Source: Neptunicoccus cionae (GTDB lineage: Bacteria > Pseudomonadota > Alphaproteobacteria > Rhodobacterales > Rhodobacteraceae). From it: DNA of 64,000 nt. The stretch covers positions 868,001 through 932,000 of the forward strand of contig NZ_PKOJ01000001.1 of NCBI RefSeq assembly GCF_002860325.1. Reading direction: 5' to 3'. Below are positions 16,915-27,138 of the stretch, piece by piece; position 1 is the first letter of the stretch, and every line of letters begins with the position of its first letter. A program made the position numbers and the translations under genes. The notes beneath the pieces are model-generated. The model did not search any database. It saw nothing but the letters and a program-made list of their open reading frames with translations, and was not told where the DNA came from.

Positions 16915-18141
16915 ATGACGCCTGCGTTTTATCAATACATGGAAACCGTGCCGGAAGGGCCGCTTGGGGTGGCTGTTTCGGGTGGTGGCGATTCGCTTGC
17001 CCTGCTTGTTCTGATGGTGGATTGGGCAGATCAGACAGGCCGACACATTTCTGCGGTGACAGTGGACCACGGCTTGCGGAATGGCTCTGATGCGGAAGCC
17101 CGGTCTGTGGCGCAATTGTGCGCAGACCTCGGCGTTCCCCATAAAACGCTCTTGTGGCAGGACCATCCCGAACGGGGCAACTTGCAGGACAATGCGCGAC
17201 AGGCGCGGCAGCGATTGATTGCAGATTGGGCGCGGCAACAGGGGATCACAGCTGTCGCTACAGGACATACAAAAGACGATCAGGCAGAGACCCTGTTGTT
17301 GCGGCTGAAGCGGGGCAGTGGTGTGGACGGATTGTCGGGCATCCTGCCGCAAAGGATGAAAGACGGAGCCTTGTGGGTGCGGCCGGTGCTTGAGGTGCGC
17401 CGCGAGGCCTTGCGCAATGTCCTGCGGGAACGGCAGTTAGAGTGGGTGGAAGATCCGAGCAACGAGGATACCCGTTTTGATCGGGTGAGAATGCGTAAGG
17501 CTCTCACATTGCTGGAAGAACTGGGGTTGGGCGTCGAGGTTCTGGCCGATACTGCGACCCGTCTGCAACCGGCCCGCACTGCATTGGAAACGGCAAGCAA
17601 AGCTGCCCTGCTGCGTATCGCGACCCCCCGTGCAATTGGCTCGGTCCGGCTTGATGCCGAAGCCCTTTCGAATGAGCCTGAAGAAATCCGATTACGCATC
17701 CTTGCCCACTGTCTGCGCTGGGTCTCTGGCGCGCCGTACCGCCCACGCTTCAAAGCGTTGAAACGGGCTTTGACAGCCTGTCTGGAACGCCGGTCGCACA
17801 GCCTGTCGGGCTGCCTTATCGCGCCGTTCGGAGCCGGTGGGAGCGAAATCACGCGGGAGGTTGCTGCGGTGCCTGCAAGCCATGGGGAAACCTGTGCGTT
17901 TGACGGGCGCTTTAAGTGTGAACCAGCCAGCGGAGTGTGGCGTCCTTTGGGGAAAGACGGGATAATCCAGCGGCCGGAATGGCGTGAAACTGCCGAAAGC
18001 AGAAATGCTATCCTCGCCTCTCCGTCTTTATGGTATAATAACGAATTGAAGTCGGCGCCCTTTGTCGATAATAACCCTGACTGCAAGTGTTGGCTGCGGA
18101 ATGGAACAGAAAGTTTTTATGCAACCATTGTGACGCATTGA
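16915..18141 (+). CDS. tilS: tRNA(Ile)-lysidine synthase TilS
   Basis: Converts cytidine-34 of the CAU-anticodon isoleucine tRNA to lysidine using ATP and lysine. The PP-loop motif SGGGDSLALLVLM is at about residues 20-32; TVDHGLRNGSDAEA and GHTKDDQAETLLLRLKRGSG follow in family order. The 408-aa length includes the C-terminal tRNA-binding part, which is diverged from the E. coli form, as is typical of alphaproteobacteria. Its last codons overlap the likely -35 of the ftsH promoter. Confidence 0.96.
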   Translation: MTPAFYQYMETVPEGPLGVAVSGGGDSLALLVLMVDWADQTGRHISAVTVDHGLRNGSDAEARSVAQLCADLGVPHKTLLWQDHPERGNLQDNARQARQRLIADWARQQGITAVATGHTKDDQAETLLLRLKRGSGVDGLSGILPQRMKDGALWVRPVLEVRREALRNVLRERQLEWVEDPSNEDTRFDRVRMRKALTLLEELGLGVEVLADTATRLQPARTALETASKAALLRIATPRAIGSVRLDAEALSNEPEEIRLRILAHCLRWVSGAPYRPRFKALKRALTACLERRSHSLSGCLIAPFGAGGSEITREVAAVPASHGETCAFDGRFKCEPASGVWRPLGKDGIIQRPEWRETAESRNAILASPSLWYNNELKSAPFVDNNPDCKCWLRNGTESFYATIVTH

Positions 18142-18164
18142 AACTACCCCGCGGAAACCTATGT
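18138..18164 (+). promoter_or_regulatory. Putative RpoH (heat-shock) promoter of ftsH
   Basis: TTGAAA, 14 bases, CCTATGT fits the sigma-32 consensus closely and lies 57 bases before the ftsH start, overlapping the tilS stop. ftsH is a classical RpoH target, which supports the call. The candidate promoter at 7584-7611 has the same form. Confidence 0.65.
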
Positions 18165-18190
18165 TTCACGTAACACTTTATTAAATACTC

Positions 18191-18205
18191 GGCACGTAAA
18201 GTGCC
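18191..18205 (+). promoter_or_regulatory. Leader hairpin just before the ftsH ribosome site
   Basis: GGCAC-GTAAA-GTGCC is a perfect 5-bp hairpin ending three bases before the AAGGAG ribosome site. It could modulate translation start; no regulator is known to me. Confidence 0.4.
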
Positions 18206-18220
18206 TTAAGGAGAACCGCC

Positions 18221-20152
18221 TTGGGAAATACCAAAAATCTGGCTTTTTGGGTCGTGCTGTTTCTGCTGATCGTTGCCCTCTTCAACATGTTCAGCAACGG
18301 ACAAAGCGCTGGCAACGAGAATCAGATCACTTATTCCGAATTTATCCAGTCCGTTGAAAAGGGGAATGTGTCCGAAGTTCAGATGGATGGTGAATTGATC
18401 ACTATCGTGAACAAGGATGGTTCCCGCTTCCAGACGATCCAGCCCCGCGCGGCGATGGAATCCGACAAGCTGACCGATCAGATGATCGACGCGGGCGTGA
18501 ATGTGAACGTCAAGGCGCAGGAACAATCCGGTTTCCTTTCTGCGATGTCCTTGTGGCTGCCGTTCTTGGTGCTGATCGGGGTCTGGATTTTCTTTATGAA
18601 CCGGATGCAGGGCGGCGGACGTGGCGGCGCAATGGGTTTCGGGAAGTCCAAGGCTAAACTGTTGAATGAACGTCACGGGCGGATCACTTTTGATGATGTG
18701 GCCGGTATCGACGAAGCCAAAGACGAACTGGAAGAGATTGTCGAATTCCTGCGTGACCCGCAAAAATTCAGCCGCCTTGGTGGTAAAATTCCCAAAGGGG
18801 CGCTGCTTGTCGGTCCTCCCGGTACTGGTAAAACCCTTTTGGCCCGTGCCATCGCGGGGGAGGCTGGCGTACCTTTCTTCACCATCTCCGGTTCCGATTT
18901 TGTGGAAATGTTTGTGGGTGTGGGTGCATCCCGCGTCCGCGACATGTTCGAACAGGCAAAGAAAAACGCGCCTTGCATTGTCTTCATCGATGAAATCGAT
19001 GCGGTCGGCCGCCACCGTGGCGCCGGTTACGGCGGTGGCAATGACGAGCGCGAGCAAACACTGAACCAGTTGCTGGTTGAAATGGACGGTTTTGAAGCCA
19101 ACGAAGGTGTGATCCTTCTGGCGGCAACCAACCGACCAGACGTTCTGGACCCTGCGCTGCTGCGTCCGGGCCGGTTTGACCGTCAGGTTCAGGTGCCAAA
19201 CCCCGACATCAATGGCCGCAAGAAGATTCTTGAGGTACATGCCCGCAAGACTCCGCTCGGGCCGGATGTGGATCTGCGCATCATCGCCCGTGGTACTCCC
19301 GGATTTTCAGGTGCGGATCTGGCGAACCTCGTGAACGAATCCGCCTTGATGGCTGCACGGACCGGCAAACGCTATCTGACGATGGAAGATTTCGAAAACG
19401 CCAAAGACAAGGTCATGATGGGTGCTGAGCGCCGTTCTATGGTGATGTCCGAGGATGAGAAAAAGCTGACCGCCTATCACGAAGCAGGACACGCTATTGT
19501 CGGTCTGAATGTGCCCCAGCACGATCCGATCCACAAAGCGACAATCATTCCGCGCGGCCGTGCGCTGGGTCTGGTATTGTCCCTGCCGGAACGGGATCAG
19601 TTGTCTGTGACCAAGACCAAATATAAGTCGCAGATTGCGATGGCGATGGGTGGTAAGGTTGCGGAAGAACTGATCTTTGGCGAAGAGAATGTGACCTCCG
19701 GTGCATCTTCTGATATCCAGCAGGTCACGCGAATTGCGCGGGCGATGGTTACGCAGTTCGGCATGTCTGACAAGCTTGGCAATATCGACTATGCGAACCG
19801 TCAGGACACTTACCTCGGTCCGCAGGGCGGCGGTGTAAACGCTGGCCCTGACACACAGGAAATCATCGACGCAGAAGTGCGCAAGCTGGTGGACGAAGGC
19901 TATGAACGGGCCAAGCAGATTCTGACAGAACATGCGGACCAGTTGGAAAACATGGCGCAAGGTCTCTTGGAATACGAAACCCTCACCGGGGCTGAAATCA
20001 AGAAAGTCATCGCTGGCGAACCGTTGAACCGTGGTTCGGATGATGACGATGACACAGACACCGGTGGAAACTCCCCCAGTGTGGCTGCTGTTCCGAAAAC
20101 GAAGAAGCCGAAGAACACACCCAAAGGGGATATGGAACCCGATCCTGTGTAA
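18221..20152 (+). CDS. ftsH: ATP-dependent zinc metalloprotease FtsH
   Basis: Membrane-bound AAA protease of 643 aa that degrades misfolded membrane proteins and regulators such as RpoH and LpxC. It begins with TTG behind a strong AAGGAG. Transmembrane helices lie at about residues 6-24 and 108-126; Walker A GPPGTGKT at 198-205, Walker B in [12 protein letters not shown] near 252-263, second region of homology around 300-325, and the zinc site HEAGH at 420-424. The acidic/Lys tail after residue 610 is variable. Downstream terminator at 20192. Confidence 0.98.
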   Translation: MGNTKNLAFWVVLFLLIVALFNMFSNGQSAGNENQITYSEFIQSVEKGNVSEVQMDGELITIVNKDGSRFQTIQPRAAMESDKLTDQMIDAGVNVNVKAQEQSGFLSAMSLWLPFLVLIGVWIFFMNRMQGGGRGGAMGFGKSKAKLLNERHGRITFDDVAGIDEAKDELEEIVEFLRDPQKFSRLGGKIPKGALLVGPPGTGKTLLARAIAGEAGVPFFTISGSDFVEMFVGVGASRVRDMFEQAKKNAPCIVFIDEIDAVGRHRGAGYGGGNDEREQTLNQLLVEMDGFEANEGVILLAATNRPDVLDPALLRPGRFDRQVQVPNPDINGRKKILEVHARKTPLGPDVDLRIIARGTPGFSGADLANLVNESALMAARTGKRYLTMEDFENAKDKVMMGAERRSMVMSEDEKKLTAYHEAGHAIVGLNVPQHDPIHKATIIPRGRALGLVLSLPERDQLSVTKTKYKSQIAMAMGGKVAEELIFGEENVTSGASSDIQQVTRIARAMVTQFGMSDKLGNIDYANRQDTYLGPQGGGVNAGPDTQEIIDAEVRKLVDEGYERAKQILTEHADQLENMAQGLLEYETLTGAEIKKVIAGEPLNRGSDDDDDTDTGGNSPSVAAVPKTKKPKNTPKGDMEPDPV

Positions 20153-20191
20153 CGATCCGTTCGTTTCAGTAATCACCGATATTGATCCTGT

Positions 20192-20225
20192 AAAAGGCCC
20201 GCGCCCCGCGCGGGTCTTTTCTTTT
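20192..20225 (+). terminator. Intrinsic terminator after ftsH
   Basis: AAAAGGCCCGCG pairs with CGCGGGTCTTTT around a short loop, about 40 bases after the ftsH stop, ending in T-rich sequence. Confidence 0.85.
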
Positions 20226-20304
20226 GGTCCGGTCTGGGGTCTAACTTGCCACGAACCACGCCAGAGGGTGTGGACCCGTAACAAACTGTTAAGGAAGAAG
20301 CCCC

Positions 20305-20892
20305 ATGCCGGCATTGAAACCCACGACCTACAGCTGCGAGATCGTCTACCTTGGCGTGGTGCCGGACCGTGAAGCGGCTCTGGCCTCGGATTCCCACAGC
20401 GAAGTATTTGCCAGTTTCGCAGGTGTAGAAGGCGAATGCCACGCGGGCCTCACCCGTCCGTCTTGCTCTCGCGTTTTATCCCAGCATCCAAGAGGCACGG
20501 AAATCCGCAATGCACGCCAGTTTTCCATCGTCAGTGCCGAAGAACTTGATCTGATTGCTGCAGAAATCGGACTGGATAGCATTGATCCGGCATGGCTTGG
20601 GGCCAGCATCATGGTGCGCGGCCTTCCGGATTTCACCTTCATCCCTCCTTCTTCGCGTTTGCAAACCGAAGAGGGCACAACTCTTGTTGTGGATATGGAA
20701 AACCGTCCCTGCATTTTTCCCGGAAAAGAAGAACTGGAACCGCGCCATCCGGGAAAAGGCAAGCTGTTCAAGACTGCGGCCACAAACAGGCGCGGCGTGA
20801 CCGCCTGGGTGGAGCGGGAAGGGGTACTGCGGGTTGGGGACCGCTTTACCCTGCACATTCCTGACCAGCGTCAATGGGCTCCGGAGGCCTGA
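20305..20892 (+). CDS. MOSC domain-containing protein
   Basis: A 195-aa stand-alone MOSC protein (molybdenum cofactor sulfurase C-terminal domain), a fold that carries sulfur or molybdenum ligands. Evidence is the ordered motifs GVEGECHAGLTRPS, RNARQFSIVSAEELDLIAAEIGL, DPAWLGASIMVRGL and the conserved cysteine in DMENRPC, then RGVTAWVEREGVLRVGDRF. The ATG at 20305 lies behind AAGGAAGAAG. It sits alone between ftsH and fhs; substrate unknown, though thiol detoxification of the YiiM type is possible. Confidence 0.88.
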   Translation: MPALKPTTYSCEIVYLGVVPDREAALASDSHSEVFASFAGVEGECHAGLTRPSCSRVLSQHPRGTEIRNARQFSIVSAEELDLIAAEIGLDSIDPAWLGASIMVRGLPDFTFIPPSSRLQTEEGTTLVVDMENRPCIFPGKEELEPRHPGKGKLFKTAATNRRGVTAWVEREGVLRVGDRFTLHIPDQRQWAPEA

Positions 20893-21057
20893 CACAGCGT
20901 GGAAGGCATTAAAACTGCCCTTGGGTCAGCGTGAATCAACACAGGCGGCGATTACGGGTGGGATTGTGTCGTATTTGCTCTGGGTTAGAGGGCGTGTTTT
21001 TCGGCATTAATTACCGATGTGACACTGCAAGACCACCAGACACAGGGAAGAGTGAAA

Positions 21058-22734
21058 ATGGCTTACAAGACCGACATCGAAATCGCGCGGGAGGCGTCGA
21101 AACTACCGATCCAGGAGATCGGCGCGAAATTGGGCATCGGCACGGATGACTTGCTTCCGTTCGGCCATGACAAAGCCAAGGTCAGCCAGTCCTTTATCGA
21201 TTCCGTGCAAGACCGCAAGAACGGCAAGCTGGTGCTGGTAACGGCCATCAACCCGACCCCGGCGGGCGAAGGCAAAACCACAACTACCGTCGGGTTGGGC
21301 GACGGGCTGAACCGGATTGGCAAGAACGCCTGCGTTTGTATCCGTGAGGCGTCCCTCGGCCCGAACTTCGGGATGAAAGGTGGCGCGGCGGGCGGCGGGT
21401 ATGCCCAAATCGTGCCCATGGAAGACATGAACCTGCACTTTACAGGGGACTTCCATGCGATCACCTCTGCCCATTCCCTGCTGTCCGCTATGATCGACAA
21501 CCATATCTATTGGGGCAACGATCTTGAAATCGATGTGCGCCGCGTGGTCTGGCGCCGCGTTGTGGATATGAACGACCGTGCCCTGCGGCAGATCACGGCT
21601 TCTTTGGGCGGTGTTGCGAACGGTTTCCCGCGTGAAGCAGGATTTGACATCACGGTCGCCTCCGAAGTGATGGCGATCCTGTGTCTGGCGCGCAATCTGA
21701 CGGATCTGCAAGAACGGCTGGGCAATATGATCGTTGCCTACCGTCGCGACCGCACCCCTGTTTACTGCCGCGATATCAAGGCGGACGGTGCGATGACTGT
21801 ACTGTTGAAAGACGCGATGCAGCCCAATCTGGTGCAGACACTGGAAAACAATCCGGCCTTCGTGCATGGCGGACCTTTTGCAAATATCGCCCATGGCTGT
21901 AATTCCGTTATGGCCACGACAACAGCGCTGAAACTTGCGGATTTCGTGGTGACGGAAGCAGGCTTCGGGGCGGATCTCGGGGCTGAGAAATTCCTCAACA
22001 TCAAATGCCGTAAGGCTGGTCTGGCACCGGATTGCGTTGTGCTGGTGGCCACGGTACGCGCAATGAAGATGAACGGCGGCATCGCCAAGGCCGACCTTGG
22101 GGCAGAGAATGTGGATGCGGTAAAGGCCGGCTGTCCGAACCTTGGCCGTCATATCAGTAACCTCAAAGGTTTTGGTGTGCCTGTTGTTGTGGCCATTAAC
22201 CATTTTGTCACCGACACGGATGCCGAGGTGCAGGCGGTGAAGGATTATGTGGCTGCGCAGGGTTCCGAGGCGATTGTGTCCCAGCATTGGGAATTCGGCT
22301 CCAAAGGCTCCGAAGCGCTGGCAACCCGCGTGGCACAGATCGCCGAAAGCGGCGCTTCCCAGTTCGCCCCGCTTTATCCCGACGAAATGCCCCTGTTCGA
22401 AAAGATCGAAACTATCGCCAAGCGGATCTACCGTGCGGATGAGGTCCTTGCGGATAAGAAAATCCGTGATCAGCTGCGGCTGTGGGAGGAACAGGGCTAT
22501 GGCGACTTGCCGGTCTGTATGGCGAAAACGCAATATTCCTTCTCGACCGACCCGAACCTGCGCGGTGCACCAACCGGACATTCGGTTCCTGTGCGTGAGG
22601 TGCGGCTAAGCGCGGGCGCGGGTTTTGTTGTTGTCGTCTGCGGTGAAATCATGACGATGCCGGGCCTCCCCCGTGTCCCCAGTGCGGAGAACATCCACCT
22701 GAACGAAGCAGGCCAGATCGAAGGACTGTTCTGA
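21058..22734 (+). CDS. fhs: Formate--tetrahydrofolate ligase
   Basis: ATP-dependent ligase that makes 10-formyl-THF from formate and THF; 558 aa, the normal family length. Diagnostic stretches are [22 protein letters not shown] (ATP site), [37 protein letters not shown], and [20 protein letters not shown]. Start ATG 21058 follows GGGAAGAG. With folD 97 bases downstream it forms a formate-assimilation/one-carbon pair, common in marine Rhodobacterales. Confidence 0.98.
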   Translation: MAYKTDIEIAREASKLPIQEIGAKLGIGTDDLLPFGHDKAKVSQSFIDSVQDRKNGKLVLVTAINPTPAGEGKTTTTVGLGDGLNRIGKNACVCIREASLGPNFGMKGGAAGGGYAQIVPMEDMNLHFTGDFHAITSAHSLLSAMIDNHIYWGNDLEIDVRRVVWRRVVDMNDRALRQITASLGGVANGFPREAGFDITVASEVMAILCLARNLTDLQERLGNMIVAYRRDRTPVYCRDIKADGAMTVLLKDAMQPNLVQTLENNPAFVHGGPFANIAHGCNSVMATTTALKLADFVVTEAGFGADLGAEKFLNIKCRKAGLAPDCVVLVATVRAMKMNGGIAKADLGAENVDAVKAGCPNLGRHISNLKGFGVPVVVAINHFVTDTDAEVQAVKDYVAAQGSEAIVSQHWEFGSKGSEALATRVAQIAESGASQFAPLYPDEMPLFEKIETIAKRIYRADEVLADKKIRDQLRLWEEQGYGDLPVCMAKTQYSFSTDPNLRGAPTGHSVPVREVRLSAGAGFVVVVCGEIMTMPGLPRVPSAENIHLNEAGQIEGLF

Positions 22735-22831
22735 TCAGGACCTGCCTGTTATAGCGATGGCATAATCACCATGTCCGGCCGGGGGCTTTGCCTCCGGTCA
22801 GGCTATTCGAGAGACAGAGAAAGGTCATAAA

Positions 22832-23731
22832 GTGACTGGGAAAATTATTGACGGCAAAGAGTTCGCAGCCTCCGTGCGGGCCAAAGTGGCTGAACATGTG
22901 ACGCGGTTGAAGACTGATCACAATGTCACGCCGGGCCTTGCTGTGGTGCTGGTTGGCGAAGATCCGGCCTCTGAGGTTTATGTGCGCAACAAAGGCAAAT
23001 CTACGCTGGAAGTGGGCATGAACTCTTACGAACACAAGTTGCCTGCAGACACATCCGAGGAAGATCTTCTGGCGCTTATTACCCAGTTGAACGAAGATCC
23101 GGCGGTCCACGGCATCCTGTGCCAGCTTCCTTTGCCTGACCACTTGGACGAGGAATTGGTGATCAACTCGATCGTGCCGGAAAAAGATGTGGACGGCTTT
23201 CATATTTCCAATGTCGGCCTACTGAGCACCGGACAGAAGTCCATGGTGCCCTGCACACCGCTTGGCTGTCTGATGATGTTGCGCGACCACCACGGCAGCC
23301 TGTCGGGGCTGAATGCCGTAGTTGTCGGCCGCTCCAACATCGTGGGTAAGCCGATGGCGAACCTGCTGTTGAAAGACAGCTGCACAGTCACAATCGCCCA
23401 TTCCCGCACCAAGAACATCGAAGCACTTTGCCGTACCGCTGACATCGTTGTGGCCGCTGTAGGGCGGCCCGAAATGGTGACCGGAGAGTGGATCAAAGAG
23501 GGGGCAACTGTGATCGACGTAGGCATCAACCGGATTCCCCATCCCGAAAAAGAAGGCAAGACAAAGCTTGTCGGTGATGTGGACTTTGCATCCGCCGCGG
23601 CAAAAGCCGGCGCGATCACACCTGTTCCCGGTGGTGTGGGTCCGATGACTATTGCCTGCCTGCTGGCCAATACGGTTACAGCCTGCTGTCGTGCCAACGG
23701 TCTGGACGAGCCGGAAGGGCTGACCGCCTGA
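22832..23731 (+). CDS. folD: Bifunctional methylene-THF dehydrogenase / methenyl-THF cyclohydrolase FolD
   Basis: Interconverts methylene-, methenyl- and 10-formyl-THF using NADP. The 299-aa product starts at GTG 22832 with AGAAAGG upstream. Family markers are [16 protein letters not shown] (with catalytic Lys), [48 protein letters not shown] (nucleotide site) and [19 protein letters not shown]. Works with the preceding fhs. A stem-loop follows. Confidence 0.98.
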   Translation: MTGKIIDGKEFAASVRAKVAEHVTRLKTDHNVTPGLAVVLVGEDPASEVYVRNKGKSTLEVGMNSYEHKLPADTSEEDLLALITQLNEDPAVHGILCQLPLPDHLDEELVINSIVPEKDVDGFHISNVGLLSTGQKSMVPCTPLGCLMMLRDHHGSLSGLNAVVVGRSNIVGKPMANLLLKDSCTVTIAHSRTKNIEALCRTADIVVAAVGRPEMVTGEWIKEGATVIDVGINRIPHPEKEGKTKLVGDVDFASAAAKAGAITPVPGGVGPMTIACLLANTVTACCRANGLDEPEGLTA

Positions 23732-23751
23732 CACGACAATTCAAAAGAAAA

Positions 23752-23783
23752 GCGCGGCGTCGTTCAACACCCCGACGCCGCGC
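23752..23783 (+). terminator. Stem-loop terminator between folD and pdeM
   Basis: GCGCGGCGTCG pairs perfectly with CGACGCCGCGC over a 10-nt loop, with A-rich sequence on the left. It lies between convergent genes and may serve either strand. Confidence 0.7.
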
Positions 23784-23921
23784 CCTTAGACAATTACTTT
23801 TCAGAACGGCTCGCGCGTATTTCGCGCACTGATACTCGATTACATTTACCCGGTTACAGTCCAGCCGTCCGACCGGCCCAATCGCACCGGTTCACGTCAG
23901 ATAGAGCGCGCTTTGTTCGCA

Positions 23922-24608
23922 TCAAGCCTCAAGTTGCGGTTCTCTGGCCTTTTCCATCGGGACCGGCAGTGCTTGTGATCCCGTCAAGACAGCCAGCGCC
24001 TTTCCAGACATCAAAGGCGCAAATACCGGATCGCAACAGCGCAGTCCGCCGGTATAAGCCCCGAAGGCAGGTAGGATAACGCGGCTTTGGTCAATCAGGA
24101 AACAGGGGCGCGACATGCGGCCTGCTTTGGACCTGAGGCTTGCCTTGGGGTGGTAGTGGCCGGAAATTTCGCCTTGCGCGCCGGATTGGGCGATATGGCG
24201 GAACACCAGCGGGCCGGTTTTGAACTCTGCCATATGGGTGCCCCCAAGCGCCACCGGCCCCGGATCGTGGTTGCCTTGAAGCCATATCCAGCGTCGTCCC
24301 GCCATCAGCGTGGTAAGCTGGGCGTGGTCTTCAGGCTCCAGTGCGTCCTGCCCTGCATCATCGTCAAAACTGTCGCCGAGGCAGATCACGCTGAGCGGAT
24401 CAAGCGCATCTATCGCTTGTGCCAGCCGGTTCAGGGTCTCGCGGTTTTCATAGGGAGGCAAAAGCGCGCCGCCCCGTCGGGCGATCCGGTCGGATTTGCC
24501 AAGGTGAAGATCGGATACACAAAGCAGGCGTCGCTCCTGCCACCAGAGCAGGCCGGAGGCGAGAGCTGTCAGGGTGATCCGGTCCAATGTGAATGAATAG
24601 CCGTGCAT
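23922..24608 (-). CDS. pdeM: Ligase-associated DNA damage response endonuclease PdeM
   Basis: Calcineurin-like metallophosphoesterase of 228 aa. All metal-binding motifs are present in order: SDLHLGKSDR, CLGDSFDDD, LQGNHDPG and ISGHYHPK. Proteins of this type occur with a DNA ligase, an exonuclease and an Lhr-type helicase in a predicted DNA-repair set. Here the helicase gene is immediately upstream on the same strand (41-base gap). The ligase and exonuclease are not in the window. Activity on DNA is inferred from the family. Confidence 0.88.
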   Translation of the reverse strand: MHGYSFTLDRITLTALASGLLWWQERRLLCVSDLHLGKSDRIARRGGALLPPYENRETLNRLAQAIDALDPLSVICLGDSFDDDAGQDALEPEDHAQLTTLMAGRRWIWLQGNHDPGPVALGGTHMAEFKTGPLVFRHIAQSGAQGEISGHYHPKASLRSKAGRMSRPCFLIDQSRVILPAFGAYTGGLRCCDPVFAPLMSGKALAVLTGSQALPVPMEKAREPQLEA

Positions 24609-24649
24609 CGCGGCGTCATGCTACTCCTTGCGCAGGAAATCAAGTCAAT

Positions 24650-27049
24650 TCACGCCAATCCGGCCTCTCGCATCAATTCTGCGGCTTCAATCGCCGCGGC
24701 ACGATCCATCGCTGCACCGTAAATCGGCACTTTTCCCACCTCCAGCAGCATCGGAGCGCTAAGGGGGGTGACATGCGGGGCTTTAACATGGTCGATCCGG
24801 CCCTGCACACGGGTCAGCATTTCTTCGATCCGGCCGAAATCCACCAATCCCCCCATCGCTTCTGCGCGGGTGATCTGCAATAACAGATGGTCCGGATCAT
24901 ATTTTAGCAATGTGTCGTAGAGAATATCCGAGGAAAACGTGGCCTGCCGGCCGGTTTTACGCTTGCCGGGCAGATTTTTTACAATAAGCCCCGCAATCGT
25001 TGCAACGTTGCGAAAACTGCGCTTCATCACCGCATTGTTGGCGAGCCATCCTTCCAGCCCGTCACGCAGGTCATCAGGTGAAAGCAGCGCAGCAGGATCT
25101 TCAACCGCATCCAGCCCCCAGATCAACAGGGCGTAATCGGTGGCCACAAATCCGATCGGATGCAAACCGGCCAGCTCCATCCGCTTCGTAACCAGAAGCC
25201 CCAGCGTTTGCAGCGCGTTACGTCCTGCGAACCCGTAAAAACAGGTATAGGCCCGAGTGTCACGCCAGTAGCTTTCAACCAACATCCGTCCGGGTTTGGG
25301 CAGCGATGAAACCTCTTGTTGCATCTCCAGCCAGCTTCGGGTGTGTTCCGGCAAGGCCGACCAGTCTGCGCTGTTCAACAGCGCAATCACGCGGGTAGAC
25401 AGCAACGTGGAGGTGGCAAACTTGGTGCCGGCAAAAGTCGCGATGCGGGGTTCCTTGCGTCCTTTGGTGACCTGCACGGTCATTTCGCGCAAGCCTTCAT
25501 ACCGCACCACCTGCCCGCCAATCAGAAAGGTATCGCCTTCGACCAGTGTAGCGGCGAAACCTTCTTCGATTTCGCCCAAAGGGGCACCGCCGCGTCCGCG
25601 CCAGCGCACGTTTAACGTTTCTGTGTCCACAATCGTGCCGACATTCATCCGTATGCTCTGTGCGCTGCGCGGATCACGCAATTGCCAAAGCCCTTCCGCG
25701 TTTTGCATCAGCCGTTGCCATCGATCATAAGCCCTGAGTGCATAGCCGCCGGTGGCGCAGAATTCCAGACAGTCTTCAAAATTGGTTCGGCTCAAGTCTG
25801 AATAGGGGCCTGCTTGTGTGATCTCTTGATAGAGCGCTTCAGCATCAAAGGGACCGGCGCAGGCCCGCAGAAGGATATGCTGACACACCACATCCCGAGG
25901 GCCCCTTGCACGGGGTTCCCCGTCCAGAGTGTTCTCGCGCACGGCTTCCAGAGCTGCTTGCGCTTCGAGGACCTCGAAGCGGTTGGCAGGTACAATCACC
26001 GCACGGGAGGGGGCGTTGTAACGGTGGTTTGACCGCCCGATCCGTTGAACCAGACGTTTTATATTCTTGGGTGCGCCCACCTGTATCACCAGATCCACAT
26101 CGCCCCAGTCGATCCCGAGATCAAGGGTGCCGGTACACACCACGGCCCGCAGGCTGCCTGCCACCATTGCCGCCTCGACTTTGTCGCGTGCTTCGCGTGC
26201 AAGTGATCCGTGGTGCAGGGCGATAGGAAGGGCGTTGTCATTGGCAGTCCAGAGCGCGCGGAAAAAGATTTCTGCCTGCGCACGGGTGTTGATAAAAATC
26301 AGCGTGGTATTGGCCCCTTCCACCAATTCAAGCACATCCTTCACTGCGTAAACCGCCCCCGCTCCGGCCCAAGGGGGCGGGGTATCGCTGCGCAGAATGG
26401 TGATATCGGGGGCAGGGCCGGGATCGGCGGTGATGATCTCGCAGGGGCGTGGGTAGGGGGCCAGAAATCTGCCAAGTGCAGGGGGATCTTCCACAGTTGC
26501 AGACAGACCAACCCGCCGCATGTCAGGGCAAAGGCTTTGCAAACGTGACAGGCACAACATCAACTGGTCGCCCCGCTTGCTTTCGGCCAGAGCGTGAATC
26601 TCATCCACCACAACCCGTTGTAAACCTGCAAAAATCTTCGGGGCATCCGGATAGGACAGTAAAATGGCGAGGGATTCCGGTGTGGTCAGCAGAATATGCG
26701 GCGGATCGGCCCGTTGCCGTTTTCGTTTGGTTTGTGACGTGTCGCCTGTGCGATCCTCTACTCTTATCGGCAGGTCAAGCGCATCGATCGGGGTTTGCAA
26801 GTTGCGCCGGATATCCGCAGCCAGCGCCTTGAGCGGCGAGACGTAAAGCGTATGCAGTCCGTCCTTCGGGTCGGTGGAAAGGTCGATCAGGCTCGGCAGG
26901 AAACCGGCCAGTGTCTTGCCGCCTCCGGTCGGGGCTATCAGCAGGGCTGCAGGTGCTCCGGCGCGATCCAGAAGCTGCTGCTGGTGGGGATGGATGTGCC
27001 AGCCACGGGTCGCAAACCAGTCCTGGAAGTTCGGCGGAAGGGTGTTCAT
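24650..27049 (-). CDS. Ligase-associated DNA damage response DEXH-box helicase (Lhr family)
   Basis: Superfamily-2 helicase of 799 aa. Motif I is APTGGGKTLAGFLPSL near residue 40, motif II VVDEIHAL (DEIH), motif III LSATVEDPP, and motif VI QRIGRSNHR. The Lhr core with its winged helix and the C-terminal domain of the Lhr-C type follow (SYWRDTRAYTCFYGFAGRNALQTLGLL). Lhr proteins unwind DNA and RNA:DNA hybrids 3' to 5'. The length and companion pdeM gene place it in the ligase-associated subgroup rather than the long 1500-aa Lhr. Confidence 0.93.
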   Translation of the reverse strand: MNTLPPNFQDWFATRGWHIHPHQQQLLDRAGAPAALLIAPTGGGKTLAGFLPSLIDLSTDPKDGLHTLYVSPLKALAADIRRNLQTPIDALDLPIRVEDRTGDTSQTKRKRQRADPPHILLTTPESLAILLSYPDAPKIFAGLQRVVVDEIHALAESKRGDQLMLCLSRLQSLCPDMRRVGLSATVEDPPALGRFLAPYPRPCEIITADPGPAPDITILRSDTPPPWAGAGAVYAVKDVLELVEGANTTLIFINTRAQAEIFFRALWTANDNALPIALHHGSLAREARDKVEAAMVAGSLRAVVCTGTLDLGIDWGDVDLVIQVGAPKNIKRLVQRIGRSNHRYNAPSRAVIVPANRFEVLEAQAALEAVRENTLDGEPRARGPRDVVCQHILLRACAGPFDAEALYQEITQAGPYSDLSRTNFEDCLEFCATGGYALRAYDRWQRLMQNAEGLWQLRDPRSAQSIRMNVGTIVDTETLNVRWRGRGGAPLGEIEEGFAATLVEGDTFLIGGQVVRYEGLREMTVQVTKGRKEPRIATFAGTKFATSTLLSTRVIALLNSADWSALPEHTRSWLEMQQEVSSLPKPGRMLVESYWRDTRAYTCFYGFAGRNALQTLGLLVTKRMELAGLHPIGFVATDYALLIWGLDAVEDPAALLSPDDLRDGLEGWLANNAVMKRSFRNVATIAGLIVKNLPGKRKTGRQATFSSDILYDTLLKYDPDHLLLQITRAEAMGGLVDFGRIEEMLTRVQGRIDHVKAPHVTPLSAPMLLEVGKVPIYGAAMDRAAAIEAAELMREAGLA

Positions 27050-27138
27050 TCACTAGAGGTAGCGCGGCCTTGCTGGGTTGGAAAGGGGGCTGGCTGCCCC
27101 CTGACCCCCGCGGATATTGCAGGCCAGAAGAAGTGCTG

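Noticed and set aside
20893-21057. Possible folate-related riboswitch before fhs
   Set aside because: No recognisable THF-riboswitch core or strong nested hairpins were seen by eye; a covariance-model search would be needed.
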